DNA of 64,000 nucleotides from Cunninghamella blakesleeana (Eukaryota > Mucoromycota > Mucoromycetes > Mucorales > Cunninghamellaceae): NCBI GenBank assembly GCA_017871115.1, contig JAFCIZ010000007.1, positions 2,232,001-2,296,000 of the forward strand, given 5' to 3'. The position numbers and the translations under genes are program-made. The notes below the pieces were generated by a model that made no database searches, was not told the DNA's origin, and was given only the letters and a program-made list of their open reading frames with translations. Numbering within the stretch: position 1 is the first letter of the stretch; each line of letters starts with the position of its first letter. This document shows positions 48,150-64,000 of the stretch, in pieces.

Positions 48150-51100
48150 AAAGAAATAGAAAATATCATTATTTAATAATCTCTCTCTTCCTTTTATTTT
48201 TTTATACAATGTTTACCTTGGTTATTATTATTATTATTATTGCTAATATTTTTATAGTATGGGTGCTCAAATTGATGCAACAGTGACAACTGTATTAGGA
48301 TTAATCTTAGCTATTTTATGGGCATGGGCTTCTCTTGGTGCTTCCACAACTTATAACTCAAACCATATCACCACTCATTATCAAGATCCAATTGGTAAAG
48401 TGATTCCGGGATTGTTTTTATTTATTGGTGTGTTTTTGGTTCAACTAATTAGACAGCTTTTCCCAAAATTTAATTTTTTTACTTTACAATTTATTATCGT
48501 TCAAACATTTGTATTAACAAACAATGTCTTTGCAACAACGTTTGATATATATTCTCCTCTCATTTATGCTTTTCCTCTTTTTCTCGGTGCTATGGTCTCT
48601 CTAATTGTCAATCTTTTTATATGGCCTGAAACTGCTTTAGATGGTTTAGGTAAATATATTTAATAATAATATCAATAACAATAAGCTTAAAAAAAAATAA
48701 AAGGAAATAATAAATAAAAAAGGAAATTCACATATCCATCTTTAACTTCATTTTATTTCTATTTTTATCAATTAGGTCGTGCATTTCAAGAAACTTTAAT
48801 AGCTAGTCATGATATGCTTCAAATGATTTCTCACCAATTCTTTTTGGATCCTTCAACAGAGCCAGTATCTGATGATGTAGTGGATTCCGTTGCAGCTAAA
48901 ATGCGTTTAGGGTTAACTAAAGTCAAGGGAGCCTATCGAGAAGCAAAATACGAAGTCTCTTATTCTTATATACGACCTCAAGAAGTAGGGGATATTAAAA
49001 AATCAATCGAACGGTTTACAAAACATCTAGATATTCTCGGTGGATGTCTTAAAAGTGAAAGGGAATTGTTTGAAGGTGCTTTGGCTGCTTTGGAACGGGA
49101 ACTTAGTGAAACTTCCAATAATAACTCTGATTTTTCTGATACCCTCTCTTCTACTAATTCTGATACTTCTGATTCTAATTCTTCTTCTTCTGAATATTCT
49201 GATGATGATGATGACGACACTTGTGATGGTCGCCATAGTTATCCCAACAGTACGTTAGATCATGAAGAAAATAATTCGCATACACCACACAGAGAACAAG
49301 ACGATAGTAGTAGTGACGATAACATGAACCCTCATCACCGTCATTTAAAAAAAATAACCAATCGACATACCTTTTCTGGATTAGATGCTGATTTATTACG
49401 TGCAGCTTTACGTTCAACCAATGAATTTAGCCAACCTGGAGGAAAATATAAATCTTCTTCTTCCTCTCGTCATCATAGTCCCAAGTCTGGTACATCACGT
49501 GCTCATTCGCGTACTACTTCGAGAACTAATTCAAGAACTAATTCAAGGGCTAATTCAAGAAGAAACTCACTAGAAGATGAACAGCATTTTATGGAGGAAA
49601 ATCAAAAATCCATTAATTCCATTAAATCCTTTTTAAGTTTACCAAAGAAATTATCCAATCATCAACATGACCCATTATCATCCAAACCAAAAAAATCACC
49701 ATCATCTGAAAAAAAAAGAAAAATAAAAAAACAAAAGAAAAAGAAAAACAACAGTAGTGGTCATCATAAGAAAAAAGTGAAATACCTTGGTGCACCTTGT
49801 GTGCCTAAAAAAGGTAATAAGCAAGTAGATTACAGCGATCGGCATTTATTAATGATTTATTTGCAAAGTTTAAGAGATCCCTTAATGGTATTGGCCAATG
49901 AATGTTCAAAAGTTTTACAATGTAGCTGCAAAAGATTATCTATTGAATTGGATGTGGACTATCATGACTCAACTTCTACAACCACTACAAAAACATTTGT
50001 CAACTATTTTCGTCATTTATTAAAATTAAAACCAAAGGATAATAATGAAGCCACAAACACAAAAGAAGAAGATAAAATAGATGATAAAACACCGTGCCAG
50101 CCTGAAATATATAAATGTGAATGTAAAAATATCATGCATAAAGCCATTAAACGATTTGATATTGCTGAAAAGAAATGTATGGATGATTTGTACGTTTATA
50201 AAGAACAACGGGCGCATGCTGGTACGCTGGATCTTGGAATGCGAGAAGAATTATTTTTAGTCTTCTTTTTTATTTTTACTTTACGTGAAGCCGCAAATGA
50301 ACTCGAAATAATGTCTTCTGAAATGGACACATTACGCCATCATTCACATCTATCTATGGTCAACGGAAAAAGGAAGAAGCATTTATACATGCCTACAATG
50401 ACATACAAGTGGTGGAAAAAATGGGCCAAACGAAACAACCATCAAAGTACAAAGGATAAAGGTGGACAAACTTTAAGTACCTTATTGCAACATATGCCGG
50501 ATGGGTATCAAGCCAATCAAGAGATAGAAGATGAATACCGGTTAACTCGATTAACTTCGACAAGAAATATTAAATTGGAATTATCAAGACGTCAATCTGT
50601 ATCTGTAAATAGTAATAATAACAATCTCTCACATACAACAGCGTCCACTTCACCACAAATAACTAAAATACCTACCAATACCTCCTCCGTTATTAGTGAT
50701 ATATCTTTAACACAATACCCTAATACGTTGACACAACGAAGACGCTCATCCATTACCACCAACCCATCAAACGATCATCCTTATCATCGTCCAGATATTA
50801 ATGAAACTATTACAAGAGAAAAGACGAAAAAAATAAATCATGATGAAGAATGGGATCTCAATGGAGCTAACGACAGACAAATAAAAGAAGATCATTTACA
50901 AAAACTACCTTTCATGATTCGTTTTCGTTATAAACTATGGAAATCTTTACAATATACAAAAAATTATGATTTTAAATTTAGTTTAAAAATGGCAGCAGCT
51001 GTTTTGATTCTATCTCTTCCAGCTTTTTTCCCTTCTTCTGCTAATTGGTATCAAAGTGTTAGAGGTCAATGGTCAGTGATGACCGTGATGGCTATTATGA

Positions 51101-52580
51101 ATCCTACAAGGTAAAAATAAAAAATAAAAAATAAAGGAAAAAGGAAATACTCAACTAATTATTATTATTATTATTATTTAAAACTTATATATAGTGGCGG
51201 TACACTAGCAGCTAGTGGATGGCGTATTGTGGGTACTTTTGTAGGGGCACTAGTTGGATGGGCTGCTTTAGAAATCGGTGGTAGCACACCATCTCCTTAT
51301 ATCTTGGGCTTATTTAGTATTTTATTGGCCATTCCTTTTTATTATATTCATTTAGCGAGTACGTACAATAAAGTAGGTACAGTTGTTTTGATTGCTTATG
51401 TGGTAGTTGCTCTTAGTCCTTATGCTTTCCCTGTAGATGCCGAAGAAACTGGTTTAACAGTTTGGTAAGTAGATATAAACATAAAAGAAATATAAAAAAT
51501 GAAAAACACTATTTATATATATTAATATATATATATATATTAATATTTCTAATGATCAACTATATATATTTTTATACTTTAAATAGGAAAAGAGTGCTTA
51601 CTATGATTGTTGGTATCCTCGTTGCTATGGTTCTAAATTCGTAAGAGATACATGATTATCCCTTTATTTTATTTTATTTTTTTATAAAATAATAGTCATA
51701 CAATTTATTGATTATTTTTTATTTTTCATTCTCATTTTCATTTTTTTTTATGGCTACTTATAGTGTGATTTGGCCATTTGTAGCAAGGCAAGCGGTTCGA
51801 AAAGCCATTCCTGGCGTTTTGGATGAATTAGCGGATTATTTTACATATTTAATGGGAACCTTTTTATATCATATACCAACTGCACCACCAACAGAAGAAG
51901 ATATGAAACATAGTATGAAATTAGAAAATAAAATTCAAACCTCTATTGGTGCATGTATCGTTCTATTAGAATTAGCAGATAATGAACCAAGGATGCGAGG
52001 ACCATTCCCAAAGGCTTTTTATAAGGCAATGATCAATGGATTGCAAGATTTATTAAATCGGATGATTGGGATTCGTATTGCTTTATTTAAAATGTCACCA
52101 AGTACTAAAAAGCATATTTGTCAACATGAATATTATGTATATAGAAGGGATATGGTAAGCTTAATTAATATATAAATAACAAAATAATAAAAGGGAAAGG
52201 AAAAAAGGAAAAAAGACCAAGGAATTATTCATTTATTTACATATCTAAATACATTTCATTTACCCTTCATATAGATTGCAGCTATTTTATTACATTTTTA
52301 TACTTTATCTTCAGCATTAAGATCTAAATCACCATTACCTATTTATATGCCATCAGCGAGAGCAGCAAGAGCAAGGCTTTTAGAACATCAACAAAAAGTG
52401 AATAATAACGAACGATTTGTAAATTTCCGAAATTTATCTTGGTTTGCAGTCTCTTGTTGTACGGAAGAAATTATTAGTCAATTGGAGTATTTAACGAACT
52501 TGGTACGCTTTATTGTTGGTGATGTGAAATATGCCCAACAAGCTAAAAGAATTGATGATATATTAAATACTACTTCTTAG
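47312..52580 (+). CDS. Large FUSC/ArAE-like membrane protein (Brefeldin-A-sensitivity family)
   Basis: Putative transporter of the fungal DUF2422-DUF2421 (aromatic-acid-exporter-like) family. Exons: 47312-47340, 47479-48093, 48258-48649, 48776-51110, 51195-51464, 51587-51640, 51764-52154 and 52275-52580, in frame; 1463 aa. N-terminal cytosolic part (Q-rich) followed by HRVLKCTLAYFLTALFSLIH, ITAFIGRSVFLACTGSIFNH, ATVTTVLGLILAILWAWASL and two more TM spans. Next comes a long cytosolic stretch with Asp/Ser runs, TNSRTNSRANSRRNS repeats and a KKKRK-type basic block. The second TM bundle has FKFSLKMAAAVLILSLPAFF, the conserved RGQWSVMTVMAIMNPT, GTFVGALVGWAALEI and YNKVGTVVLIAYVVVALSPY. DUF2421-like tail: LARLLEHQQ and SQLEYLTNLVRFIVGDVKYA. 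The substrate is unknown. Exon 2's acceptor (47477-47478) was chosen because it alone keeps frame. Confidence 0.88.
49500..49572 (+). repeat. 12-base in-frame repeat coding TNSR/ANSR
   Basis: Near-perfect tandem copies of a 12-base unit (ACT-AAT-TCA-AGA type) in the FUSC-like gene give RTTSRTNSRTNSRANSRRNS. An RxxS-rich array of this kind is a typical basophilic-kinase or 14-3-3 target; that reading is inference. Confidence 0.75.
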
Positions 52581-53485
52581 AGAAAAAAAAATATTTTTTT
52601 TTTCATTTCCTTATTTAATCCTATTTATTATTATTCTCATTAGATATTTATTTATATATATCTCTATATTTACTTTTAATTACTATTATTATTGTTATTA
52701 TTATTTTAATGTTTATATACTCGTTTTTCATCATTATAGAAATGGCATTTTTTAATGCTCCGATGACATGAAAAATAAAAATTCATCAGGTATACAAGTT
52801 GTATTATTTATACTTAAATTTTTTGTTAGGCTAATTCAAAAAAAATGTACCTTTTTTATATACTTGCTGAATTTTACAAACCATTAATATATGAACATGG
52901 TTTCTTAATATTGAGATTATAATCTTATTTTTATTTTTTAGCGATGTTTTATTTAAATGTTTCTTTTCTACATAGTTTCTTTTATAAAAAAAAGTGTTTT
53001 GATAACTTTAAAGGATAAATTATTGAATAAATTACTAAATAATCCCTTTTTTTTTTGTTTTTATTTATTTTAAAATAATAAATATATAAACTTCAAATTT
53101 GTTATCACAGAAAATTCCAAAAAAAAAGTACTGTGAAGCAAATATATTATGTAATGGCCATCAAAGTTTCATATCAATATCAACAAGCATTCAAATAAAA
53201 AGTAAGATATAAAAAACTGACAACTAAAACCTTTTTTTTTAAAAAAAAAAGAAAAAAAAATCTAAATGCAGATTTAGAGAATATAGCTACCGCTAAAAAA
53301 ATGATAATATCAATAATGATGCAAATATAAAAAGTATACGGGAACAATCTGGTTTTTTCATTTTTATCATTATTTTATTTATTGATATACTTTTTTTTTA
53401 TGTTTTGTTTATTTTTATTTTTTTAGAAATTAAACTACAATTAGACACCACTAATTTATTTGTCTATATATGTATCTATATCTAA

Positions 53486-53758
53486 ATGCTCCACCTCAAA
53501 TCTTTATCCCAGATTCAATCTGCTCAACTAACTGGAAAAATGGAGAATACTTTAAAGTCAGTGACTTGGTATTTATTTAATTGTTACAAGCTCTCAAATA
53601 ATATGAGATCCAGTCACTTGCTAGCTAAATTGAACAAATTCTTTTGGATATACAAGGTTTGCTATTCAAATACTTATGGCACCATTTCTAATGATGACAG
53701 AATAAAAAGAAATATTTATGTGGCAAAGGTTGAAAATATTATAAAGTTCATGATATAA
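53486..53758 (+). CDS. Possible small hypothetical protein (90 aa), weak
   Basis: Open frame from ATG 53486, beginning MLHLKSLSQIQSAQLTGKME, then SVTWYLFNCYKLSNNMRSSH. Amino-acid composition is balanced rather than the K/N/I/F text expected from random AT-rich DNA, and the segment is less repetitive than its flanks. No signal peptide, TM or known domain. It may equally be a relic like those in the two other sparse zones. No upstream or downstream exon was identified. Confidence 0.25.
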   Translation: MLHLKSLSQIQSAQLTGKMENTLKSVTWYLFNCYKLSNNMRSSHLLAKLNKFFWIYKVCYSNTYGTISNDDRIKRNIYVAKVENIIKFMI

Positions 53759-54040
53759 CAATAAAATATACAGGAATATAAAGCAAAAAACTGCTTGGAG
53801 GATAAAAAAATGAAATAGAAAAAAACAGTAGATACAATTAATAATGAGGATCCATATGAAACTCTCTATCTTATACACTACAGTTCAAAACAATAATAAT
53901 AACATCACTATACCTCTAGTGATAAGTAAAATCAAGACAAAAAATTTGATGGCTATAGTTATGCGTTTTTTTTTTTACTATATATATTATTGAATATTAA
54001 CAAAAATTAAGTCTTTTTTTAATAAGTTTTATCGTATATC

Positions 54041-54041
54041 T

Positions 54042-54074
<33 letters not shown>

Positions 54075-54085
54075 ATATATATATA
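54041..54085. repeat. (CT)n-(TA)n microsatellite
   Basis: CT units with a short TTT interruption followed by TA units, in intergenic DNA. Confidence 0.9.
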
Positions 54086-55000
54086 CTATAGTAATGTTTT
54101 TAAAAGGGAAAAAAATATTATATAAAAAGAACAAAATACAATTTATGTATCATGCTATAAAAGAATTACACCTAAAAAAATCTATGAAATGGATATTTAG
54201 TTATGATTTGGTAATAATAAAAAATGGTCATGATTACATCCAAAATAAATAAATAAATAAAAGCTTTATACTGGTGTTTAATATTCACCGATGAACAGAT
54301 AAAAAAACAAAGTAAAATTATTTGGTAAAAAAATAAGGTAATGAATATATTTAGTGTTTTTTTATTTTATTATTAAAAAAAAAAACATAGAGAAAAGCGA
54401 TTAAAGGCTAATATTTATTCACTCCCAAAGGGCTATCAAGTTAGTGATTAAGTCGGTAAGTATATACTTTTGTAAGTTTTTAATTTGTCCCAAGTCGATC
54501 GGAAATTCTGTAATTAAAAAGCATCATTTTTTATTTATTTATTTATCAAATAGCAATCAGGGTCATTGCTGGCCCAATCTAACTTTATTTTTTTTCAAGA
54601 GAAAAAAAATCATAGTAGTATGCATTATTATTACCATTAATTTAATGGAGATTTGAATTATATCAAGTAAATTAATAAAATAAAATAAATAAATAGTGAT
54701 AGCATATTAATAATTATCATTAGCAAAAATATGTAACAATGGTTATTTATTTTTTACTTTTTAATATTTACAGTTAATTCTATATTACATCATGCTGAAT
54801 TTGGAATCGACATAGGCGGAGCTCAATTGATTTTTTTTTTTGGTCATCATCATTAAGGCGAAAATAAAAATAAAAATAAATTAACCCCCAGACATTAATT
54901 TTTTCTTTTGTTTTTCTTTTCTTCTTTTCTTCTCTTTTTTTTTTCACCAACCCTTCTCTCTCTTTTTTTTTAATTTACTTTAAAAAATAATATAAAATAA

Positions 55001-56427
<1,427 letters not shown>

Positions 56428-56915
56428 ATTTTTTTATATTTTATTTTAATATTATTTTTTTAATCACTCTTTATTTTTTATTTCGTTTTAATGATTTAAA
56501 GTGATACCTATTACTTTATATTCTTGTATATATATATATTTACTATATATGAATTTTATATATGATCTTGAAAACAGCTTTTTTTTACTATTTAAAAAAA
56601 TAAAAGTAAAATCATCTGTTTTGTGCAAAAAATATATAGAATATAAATATATACACTCATTACTTTATTTTTAAACTCATGTAAGTGTTTATATATATGA
56701 TTTGTTTATTTAAGAATAATCAATTTATTGTTATAATACATGACACTTCAATTTATTGATATCGATCGAAAGGAAACAAGGTATATTGAGAGAGGCAGAG
56801 AAGAAGTCAAATTTTGTCATTTTTAATCCCCGCATTTTTATAATTTCCAAATTCAATTTTTTTTTTCTTTTGCTTTCTTTTTTCTCTATAAAGTTGGATT
56901 GAAAAAAATACTACG
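56428..56915. other. Intergenic, ADK1 to SRP54
   Basis: 488 bases. The AT-rich ADK1 3' side is followed by a mildly GC-richer stretch at 56755-56800 and a pyrimidine tract just upstream of the SRP54 ATG. Nothing specific. Confidence 0.5.
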
Positions 56916-59194
<2,279 letters not shown>

Positions 59195-61070
59195 TAACAA
59201 TAATAATAATAATAATAAAAATAATAATAGTATAATAATAATATTAGTAAAGGAGTCTTTATGTATTTATACTTATTTCAAGTAGTGGATTATTACATGA
59301 AACTAGTGGATTATTTTATTTATATTTTATATTTTATATTAAAAACATTACTATATGCATTAATAAAAAGGGTTTGTTTACAATATTCGAAGAAAACTAT
59401 GTAAATAAAATATATATCACAAAATTAATAAATGAAAAATAATTTGATCATAATGATAATAGTAATAATAAAATAAGATCATATGAAAATAACATTTACA
59501 TATTGCATGTATAACATTTTTAAAATAAATAAATAAATAAATAAGGATAATACTAAAGAAAAAAAAACTTGCAAATGTAACAAATCTAATTCTGATCTAA
59601 AAAAATGATAAATCCTATCAAGTACTATAAGGACTTTAAGAAAAAGGAAAAAAAATCGAGACCAATTCCAAAAAAATGAAATAGAGTTCACTCCCTTTAT
59701 AACTATTTATATTAATAATATTATTATATCATAATATATATATTACATATTATATCAACACCCACCTCTTCGTATGACATATTAAAATTTATTAACAAAG
59801 CACATTAAATAACTATTTCTACTTCACCAACAACAATATTGTAAAGTTTTTTCTTTTTCCTTATTCACAAAAAAAATAAATCGAACTATATATATGTATA
59901 CATTATTACACAAGTGGTTATCTCATCAACTCCATACCAACTTATACAATTAGTATTAAGTATCATACTTTAATAAAGTATACCTTATTGCGATTATTAT
60001 TGATACTACTGACATTATTACATTACTATTATTATTACTCATACGATTCAAAATAATTTATATAATATTATAACATTTTGCTATATATATTTAATCAAAA
60101 TAATATTGTTGGTATTTAAGTATGCCTATTATTATTAAGCTATTTATTCATTTTAAAGTTATAAAATAAAATAAATGAAAAGAAAGAAGAAAACGTTAAT
60201 CTATAATTTAAACTCAGTTTGGGAGAAGGTTTATGTGGTTTCTATTGCAGTTGCATAGTTGGTATAGTTATATATTTTTTACATGATATTTATATAAAAT
60301 TATTTAATTTTAGTATTACTAACATTTTTATTTAAAATTATATAAAATTTATTTGGGATTAAGCCCTGTTTTGCATATTTCTGTAGCTGATCTTAGTTTT
60401 TTTTGCTTGGTACAGCCTTACGATGAAGATAGTATATCGAGGATTGTGATAATTAAAAAGTACGACGATAAAATAAAAGAAAGGTAAATATTTACTTTTT
60501 TAAAAAAATGAATGAATTGACTATTATTATTGAAAAAGACTTAAAAGGCCAAAACAATGGAACAGAAATATAATTATATAATAATTATGGTATAATATAA
60601 AAAATACATAAATAACACTTATGACAATAATAATCAAATTAAAAACTCCACTTGATGAAAAATTATTAATTATTTTATAATATGTATCTAGCCTGATTTG
60701 ATCTTTCGTTGATTGGTGGTTAGGAGCATATTATTTTATTTTATTTTTAAAAAAAAATGTGTACCTTTTTTTTCGCTCTCTTTTATATATAAATAAAAAT
60801 AAATAAAAAATACCATGCTTTCTTTTTTTTAAAAAACAAAAAAACAAACCAGAAGAATATAACGAAATTGGGAATAATAGCAGTAAAGATAAGAGCCTAG
60901 AAAAAATATAGTGTAACCACACCAGCCAATCTTTTTTTTAAAAACTAAAAAACTATTTCAAAAAATAAAAAATCAATATTTTCACTTTCACTTCTTTTTT
61001 TTTCCTTTACCTTTTTTATTTTATCTCCATATCTAATTTTTTTTTTTTTTTTTTATTTTACTTATTTATC
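59195..61070. other. 1.9-kb intergenic region, SRP54 to Hv1
   Basis: AT-rich with AAT repeats at 59192-59240. A somewhat less AT-rich stretch at 60210-60450 includes GGGATTAAGCCC and reads in no long frame. Before Hv1 there are T-runs and pyrimidine tracts (60980-61060). No RNA gene or coding region is supported. Confidence 0.5.
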
Positions 61071-62024
61071 ATGACAGAATATGGTACACTCCCAACCACC
61101 AATCCGCATCATACAATAGAATCAACTACATCAGAAATACCATCAGGACGAGCTCACTGGCGAGTTCAATTAGGTGAACTTTTAGAAAGTAATAAAATCC
61201 ATTGGACTATTTTAGGTTTAACTATGGTAGATGCTGCTGCTGTTTTATTGCAAATCTTGTATACCTTTTTCCATGAATGTCAAGTACCTGATGAAAAATA
61301 CAGTAATGATAATTATCTTTTTACCACTTTTTTATCCACCACCGTCCTAGGTCACGCTATTAGTGAAGGCTGGCTTATTGCTTTTGAAGCAGCTGAATCT
61401 ATATCCATGTTTATTGCTTGTCTTTTCTTATTGGAATGTATTTTATCGTTTATTGCTTTTGGTCCTCAGTTTTATTTACCTGGTACAGAACACTGGAAGC
61501 TACATATTTTTGATGTCGTCGGTAAGTGATCATACTATTTATGTATTTATATATATATAAGAGAGGACAGGATAGGGATAATAATATAATATTCATGCAA
61601 ATCCTGTTTTATTTATTTGGTTTGTTCTATTTTATTTATTTTTTTTTTAAATATATATGTAGTGGTTGTATCTACATTTGTACTTGAAGTTATTTTAAGA
61701 GGAAAAGAACGCGAAGCTGCTGGGTAGGTTTATATATATAATAAGATATATAAGCATAAAACTAACATCATCATTCCTAATATTAATTCCATTTTTTCCT
61801 TTCTATTTTTTCGTGATAGACTTTTAATCATTTTCCGTTTATGGCGTATTGTTAAGGTGATGGATGCTGTCATTAAAGGATTCGCATACAGTAACGAGGA
61901 GGAAATGGATGAATTAAGAGAAGAAATAGAAAAATTAAAATCAGCTTATGCAACTTTGGAAAAACAGTTTGTAGAAGCAAATAATAAGAATGAAGAATTA
62001 AAACGTCAACTTGAAAGTAAATAA
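61071..62024 (+). CDS. HVCN1: Voltage-gated proton channel Hv1
   Basis: Voltage-sensor-only H+ channel, probably in the plasma membrane. Exons 61071-61521, 61663-61723 and 61820-62024; 238 aa. S1 IHWTILGLTMVDAAAVLLQI with the selectivity Asp at residue 54; S2 AESISMFIACLFLLECILSF with a conserved acidic Glu; S3 HIFDVVVVVSTFVLEVIL with Asp148; S4 LLIIFRLWRIVKVMDAVIKG with R177, W179, R180 and K183, the Hv signature RxWRxxR with the third charge as Lys. The C-terminus is a coiled coil (NEEEMDELREEIEKLKSAYA and LEKQFVEANNKNEELKRQLE), which dimerises Hv1. No pore domain follows S4, ruling out Kv or Nav. Lys at the third S4 position also occurs in fungal Hv1 as I recall. Confidence 0.94.
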
Positions 62025-62289
62025 GGATACCTTTTCTAAATATTACTTTATATGTATTTTAATTCATTCGTTTTTTAAATAACCATATATACATACATTA
62101 TTTATTGTATTGAATATTAAAAATAAAAATAAGAGTAAAAATAGCCATTGATCCGTATTTATATGTGTATTTTATTTTTTTTAAAAACTCTAAGGGTTGA
62201 TATGAATAATTAAATAATGGTGGCAATAATATTGTTATCGTAATAAATGTATATATAAATAAATAAATAGTAATAATGATAAAAGTAAA

Positions 62290-63156
62290 TTATCGACGAT
62301 TAACTGGTTTCCATTCTCCAGGTTGAAATGTATCCCCTTGTCCTTTTGGTTCGGTTGATGGTGTATCTATTATATGATCATTATTATATAATTAATATTA
62401 TAAATTGTAAATGATCATTCTTACATATATATATATATCTACATTTATGTGATTTGTGCTTTTTTTTTTGAGTATCGTATTTTCATCTTACCAATATCCT
62501 GTTTACTTTGACTGCTTTGTTCAAGTTTAGCCATTTCATCCTTTTGTTTTTGTAATTCTATTTTACGTTGTTGCCACTCTTGATCCAGTTTCTTTGCTCT
62601 TTCTTGGACAATTTGACGTCTATATTGTTCCTTTAATAATTCTTGTACCGTTGGCGCTTCGAATCGAGTATGTCTTAACCAAGCTTGCCATTGTACTGTA
62701 TTTTTTTTTAAAAAAAAAATTTCAATGATAAATATTATGTATTTATAAAAGAGAAAAACATATTTTTATACAACTACTATTTTTTTCCTTGTACTTCTTT
62801 ACCTGGTAATAAGTTTTGATTATAAACTGCATAATCATCGTGTTCTTTCATTTGTACCCAACGTTTAACTCTTCCTCCTGTTAAAATAAATGAATATATA
62901 TACAGTAATAAATTAATAATTATATATATTATACCGCACATTCTCTTTTTTACTATTTTAGTTTATTTGTTTCCTTTTTTTATTATATGGTTTGATCCTT
63001 TAAAAAAAGGAATATATATATACCCAAAGGATTTGGCATTTCCCAATACTCGTTTCCATCTAAATCTACACCGACAAGTACATTTTTTTTCCAAGGTAAC
63101 CGATATGATTTATAACTTTGTGATAATCGTTGAATTAAACCAGGCGCTTTTGACAT
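62290..63156 (-). CDS. NDUFAF2: Complex I assembly factor NDUFAF2 (mimitin/B17.2L)
   Basis: Mitochondrial chaperone for late assembly of NADH:ubiquinone oxidoreductase; paralogue of subunit NDUFA12. Exons 63156-63024, 62877-62803, 62695-62492 and 62366-62290; 162 aa. N-terminus SKAPGLIQRLSQSYKSYRLP then WKKNVLVGVDLDGNEYWEMP (the conserved VG.D..GN.Y.E core), GGRVKRWVQMKEHDDYAVYN, and LPVQWQAWLRHTRFEAPTVQ. A charged helix (QEWQQRKIELQKQKDEMAKL) leads to the ending GDTFQPGEWKPVNRR. The WxxWLRHTR.. plus helix plus F.P..W.P layout separates it from NDUFA12. Its presence implies a functional complex I. The intron 62802-62696 ends T9A9-TACAG. Confidence 0.88.
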
Positions 63157-64000
63157 TGTATTTTATTTTATTTTTTTAGATACTTAAATAAATAAGAGGG
63201 AGAAAAATCCAGGTTATAAAAAACTTCAACCATTCCGATTTTTATTTTTTTTTGCGGAATTCCAAAAAAAATTATCTTTTGTGCTTTACCTAAACCTTTA
63301 TTTTTTTTATCTAAAAAAACTCTATTATTTAATTTTTAAAAAAAACACATTCTTTTGTTAAATATATTATTTATTTATTTTTGTATTCTAATTAAACCGA
63401 CAATAATCCAACCCTAAAGAAAAACTTGAATAAAAAGAATTTTTTAAACAACAACTGGCGTTTATGTCAAAGTAATTGAACTTTATCACAATTTTATGGT
63501 AACAGCTTATATACAACTAGGTCAAATGGAGTTAAATATCTAGTCATTCAATTTAAGTAACTTTAGAAATAAACAGAGGAGAATAAGATACAGCTGAAAG
63601 TATACTTGGGTCTATAAAGTGTAAATACAGTAATAAAAAGATATAAAATAAAAGCAAAAAAAAAAAAAATATAGGCCACTATGCATAATTTTTAAGGTTC
63701 TAACAAATAATAGTATATATTAGTATTTCTGATTTGGTTTAATTTTTTTTTCCTTAAAATATACACACTCGATTTAATCGATGAAGACCTGTAAAATTAA
63801 ATATAATGACTTTTACTTAGGGCTAATATGATATAATACCAAAACCTATTTGGCAACAATAAATTAAAAAGATGAAAGTATAATACTAGAGAATGTCAAA
63901 AAATCTAGTCACCATAAGCAATCCAACGTGAATATATGGTTATAAAATATTTTGGAAAAGAAACTAAAATGTACCAAGAATTTTTTACAGAAATTGATCA
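63157..64000. other. Window end, NDUFAF2 upstream region
   Basis: 844 bases. The first ~150 form the likely NDUFAF2 promoter (GCGGAATTCC at 63254-63263). The stretch 63440-63640 and 63880-63990 is less repetitive and could be the edge of a neighbouring gene or another relic, but no frame is convincing. Confidence 0.4.

Noticed and set aside
49027..49417. Antisense frames within the FUSC-like gene
   Set aside because: Mirror images of Asp/Ser-rich codon runs on the coding strand.
59479..59691. Hydrophobic minus-strand frame
   Set aside because: No start context, composition explained by T-rich tracts, no family resemblance.

Overview
The window is nuclear DNA from a very AT-rich fungus. Genes are broken by many short GT-AG introns (about 50-150 bases, a few of 300-490), intergenic DNA is full of A/T homopolymers and AT microsatellites, and the proteins are clearly fungal: a Rim101/PacC factor, a Pho85-type cyclin, a Brefeldin-A-sensitivity (FUSC) family protein and a fungal-type Hv1 proton channel. 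A degraded copy of what I recall as a multicopy hypothetical family of Mucoromycota points to an early-diverging fungus, probably Mucorales. That assignment is inference. I saw no rRNA, tRNA, CRISPR array or intact transposon.

Layout. 0.3-8.3 kb: RPL18 (5' end unresolved), a Tti2-like gene on the minus strand, then RPB2 divergent from it. 8.6-16 kb: a 78-aa one-TM protein, then a minus-strand group of casein kinase 1, PIG-Y (GPI anchor synthesis) and ATP synthase subunit b (ATP4). 16.3-16.7 kb: a single-exon secreted cysteine-rich orphan. 16.7-20.4 kb: a gene desert with decayed coding remnants. 20.4-24.3 kb: a polyQ Pho80-like cyclin convergent with the tRNA 2'-phosphotransferase TPT1. 24.4-27 kb: a second decayed zone holding an internally deleted gene flanked by two related relics. 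27-32.2 kb: RNR1 and a mitochondrial rhomboid, both minus. 32.5-39.7 kb: UTP10/HEATR1. 40.3-46 kb: PacC/Rim101 and a Pumilio protein, both minus. 47.3-52.6 kb: the large FUSC-like membrane protein. 52.6-55 kb: another sparse stretch. 55-63.2 kb: adenylate kinase, SRP54, the Hv1 proton channel and NDUFAF2.

Most genes are single-copy housekeeping genes: translation and ribosome biogenesis, Pol II, mitochondrial energy metabolism and assembly, nucleotide metabolism, and ER targeting or GPI synthesis. They show no functional clustering. Gene models were joined by hand at splice sites, and every multi-exon model reported as complete keeps frame across all junctions. The most distinctive things are the secreted orphan, the relic zones, the recurrent T-run/A-run palindromes in introns and at two start codons, and a tandem MBF-like element upstream of RNR1. 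I found no clear previously undescribed multi-gene system.
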